From the NCBI GenBank assembly GCA_018812885.1, contig JAHJCW010000007.1:1-7322 (forward strand): a stretch of DNA of 7,322 nucleotides, in the 5' to 3' direction. Source of the DNA: a bacterium. GTDB taxonomy: Bacteria > Fidelibacterota > Marinisomatia > Marinisomatales > JAHJCW01. The position numbers and the translations under genes were made by a program. Below the pieces are notes generated by a model. That model was not told the DNA's origin and ran no database searches. It was given only the letters and a program-made list of their open reading frames with translations. This document shows, in pieces, positions 7,108 to 7,322 of the stretch. Every line of letters starts with the position of its first letter. Position 1 is the stretch's first letter.

Positions 7108-7322
7108 TCCCTCAATTAAGACCCGATCCTTATATAATTCACAGGTCAATTCACCACCTCTTGCAGATAATTGTTTTACATTAAATAGGTCTTTACCGAG
7201 TTTATTAGCCCAATATGGTGCAAGTTGGGTATAGGCAGAACCAGTTACGGGGTCTTCTGGAATACCCAAATTTGGAAAAAAACATCTTGCTACAAAGTCG
7301 TATGTTTTTGATTGTGCCGTAA
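7069..7322 (-). CDS. PhzF-family isomerase/epimerase, C-terminal part; 5' end beyond window
   Basis: The minus-strand frame stays open to the window edge, so the 84 visible codons are only the C-terminal part of a protein that is normally about 260-300 residues. The sequence YDFVARCFFPNLGIPEDPVTGSA is split by codons at 7234-7302 and carries the PhzF hallmark EDPVTGSA. It is followed by LAPYWANKLGK, QLSARGGEL and a final glycine-containing strand, all typical of the family's second domain. PhzF itself isomerises a dihydroanthranilate compound in phenazine synthesis, but most homologues sit outside phenazine clusters and their substrates are unknown. No phenazine genes are visible here, so I give no symbol. 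The catalytic glutamate lies in the N-terminal half and cannot be checked. It is on the same strand as the metallophosphoesterase, 109 bases upstream of it. Confidence 0.92.
   Translation of the reverse strand, partial: TAQSKTYDFVARCFFPNLGIPEDPVTGSAYTQLAPYWANKLGKDLFNVKQLSARGGELTCELYKDRVLIEGKAVMYLEGKINV

Noticed and set aside
7069..7269. A complete 66-residue gene starting with TTG at the right edge
   Set aside because: The same frame continues upstream without a stop to the window edge and reads as typical PhzF sequence, so the TTG is an internal leucine codon.

Overview
This is an AT-rich bacterial window with two gene blocks that converge on a shared terminator. It holds six protein-coding genes, two of them cut by the window edges. 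I see no RNA genes, CRISPR array, transposase or phage genes. The best taxonomic guess is the FCB group (Bacteroidota, Ignavibacteriota, Calditrichota, Marinimicrobia or Cloacimonadota). This rests on the low GC, the uneven use of Shine-Dalgarno sites, the large modular secreted proteins, and an intergenic hairpin repeat of a kind I recall from such genomes. It is inference, not a proven assignment.

Left block, plus strand (1-2882): the C-terminal two thirds of a TldD zinc protease is followed 17 bases later by its partner TldE/PmbA. Together they should form the TldD/TldE complex, which trims unfolded peptides in the cytoplasm. The next gene encodes a small SixA-like histidine phosphatase. 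The space between TldE and SixA is almost entirely filled by one imperfect palindromic repeat (2286-2371). A strong, probably bidirectional, terminator at 2911-2956 closes the block.

Right block, minus strand (7322-2982): in transcription order it holds the C-terminal end of a PhzF-family isomerase, an exported metallophosphoesterase with an N-terminal fibronectin-III-like domain, and a large multidomain lipoprotein. The lipoprotein carries two diverged copies of a module with an EF-hand-like loop, an Ig-like domain and a C-terminal DUF2135/YfaP-like domain. The two large products should both work outside the cytoplasm and may be co-transcribed, since I see no convincing terminator between them. 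Their substrates cannot be read from the sequence.

Most of the window is housekeeping or ordinary accessory content. The points most worth a second look are the palindromic repeat wedged between tldE and sixA, the module architecture of the lipoprotein, and the unusual metal-ligand motifs of the metallophosphoesterase. I found no convincing evidence of a new multi-gene system.
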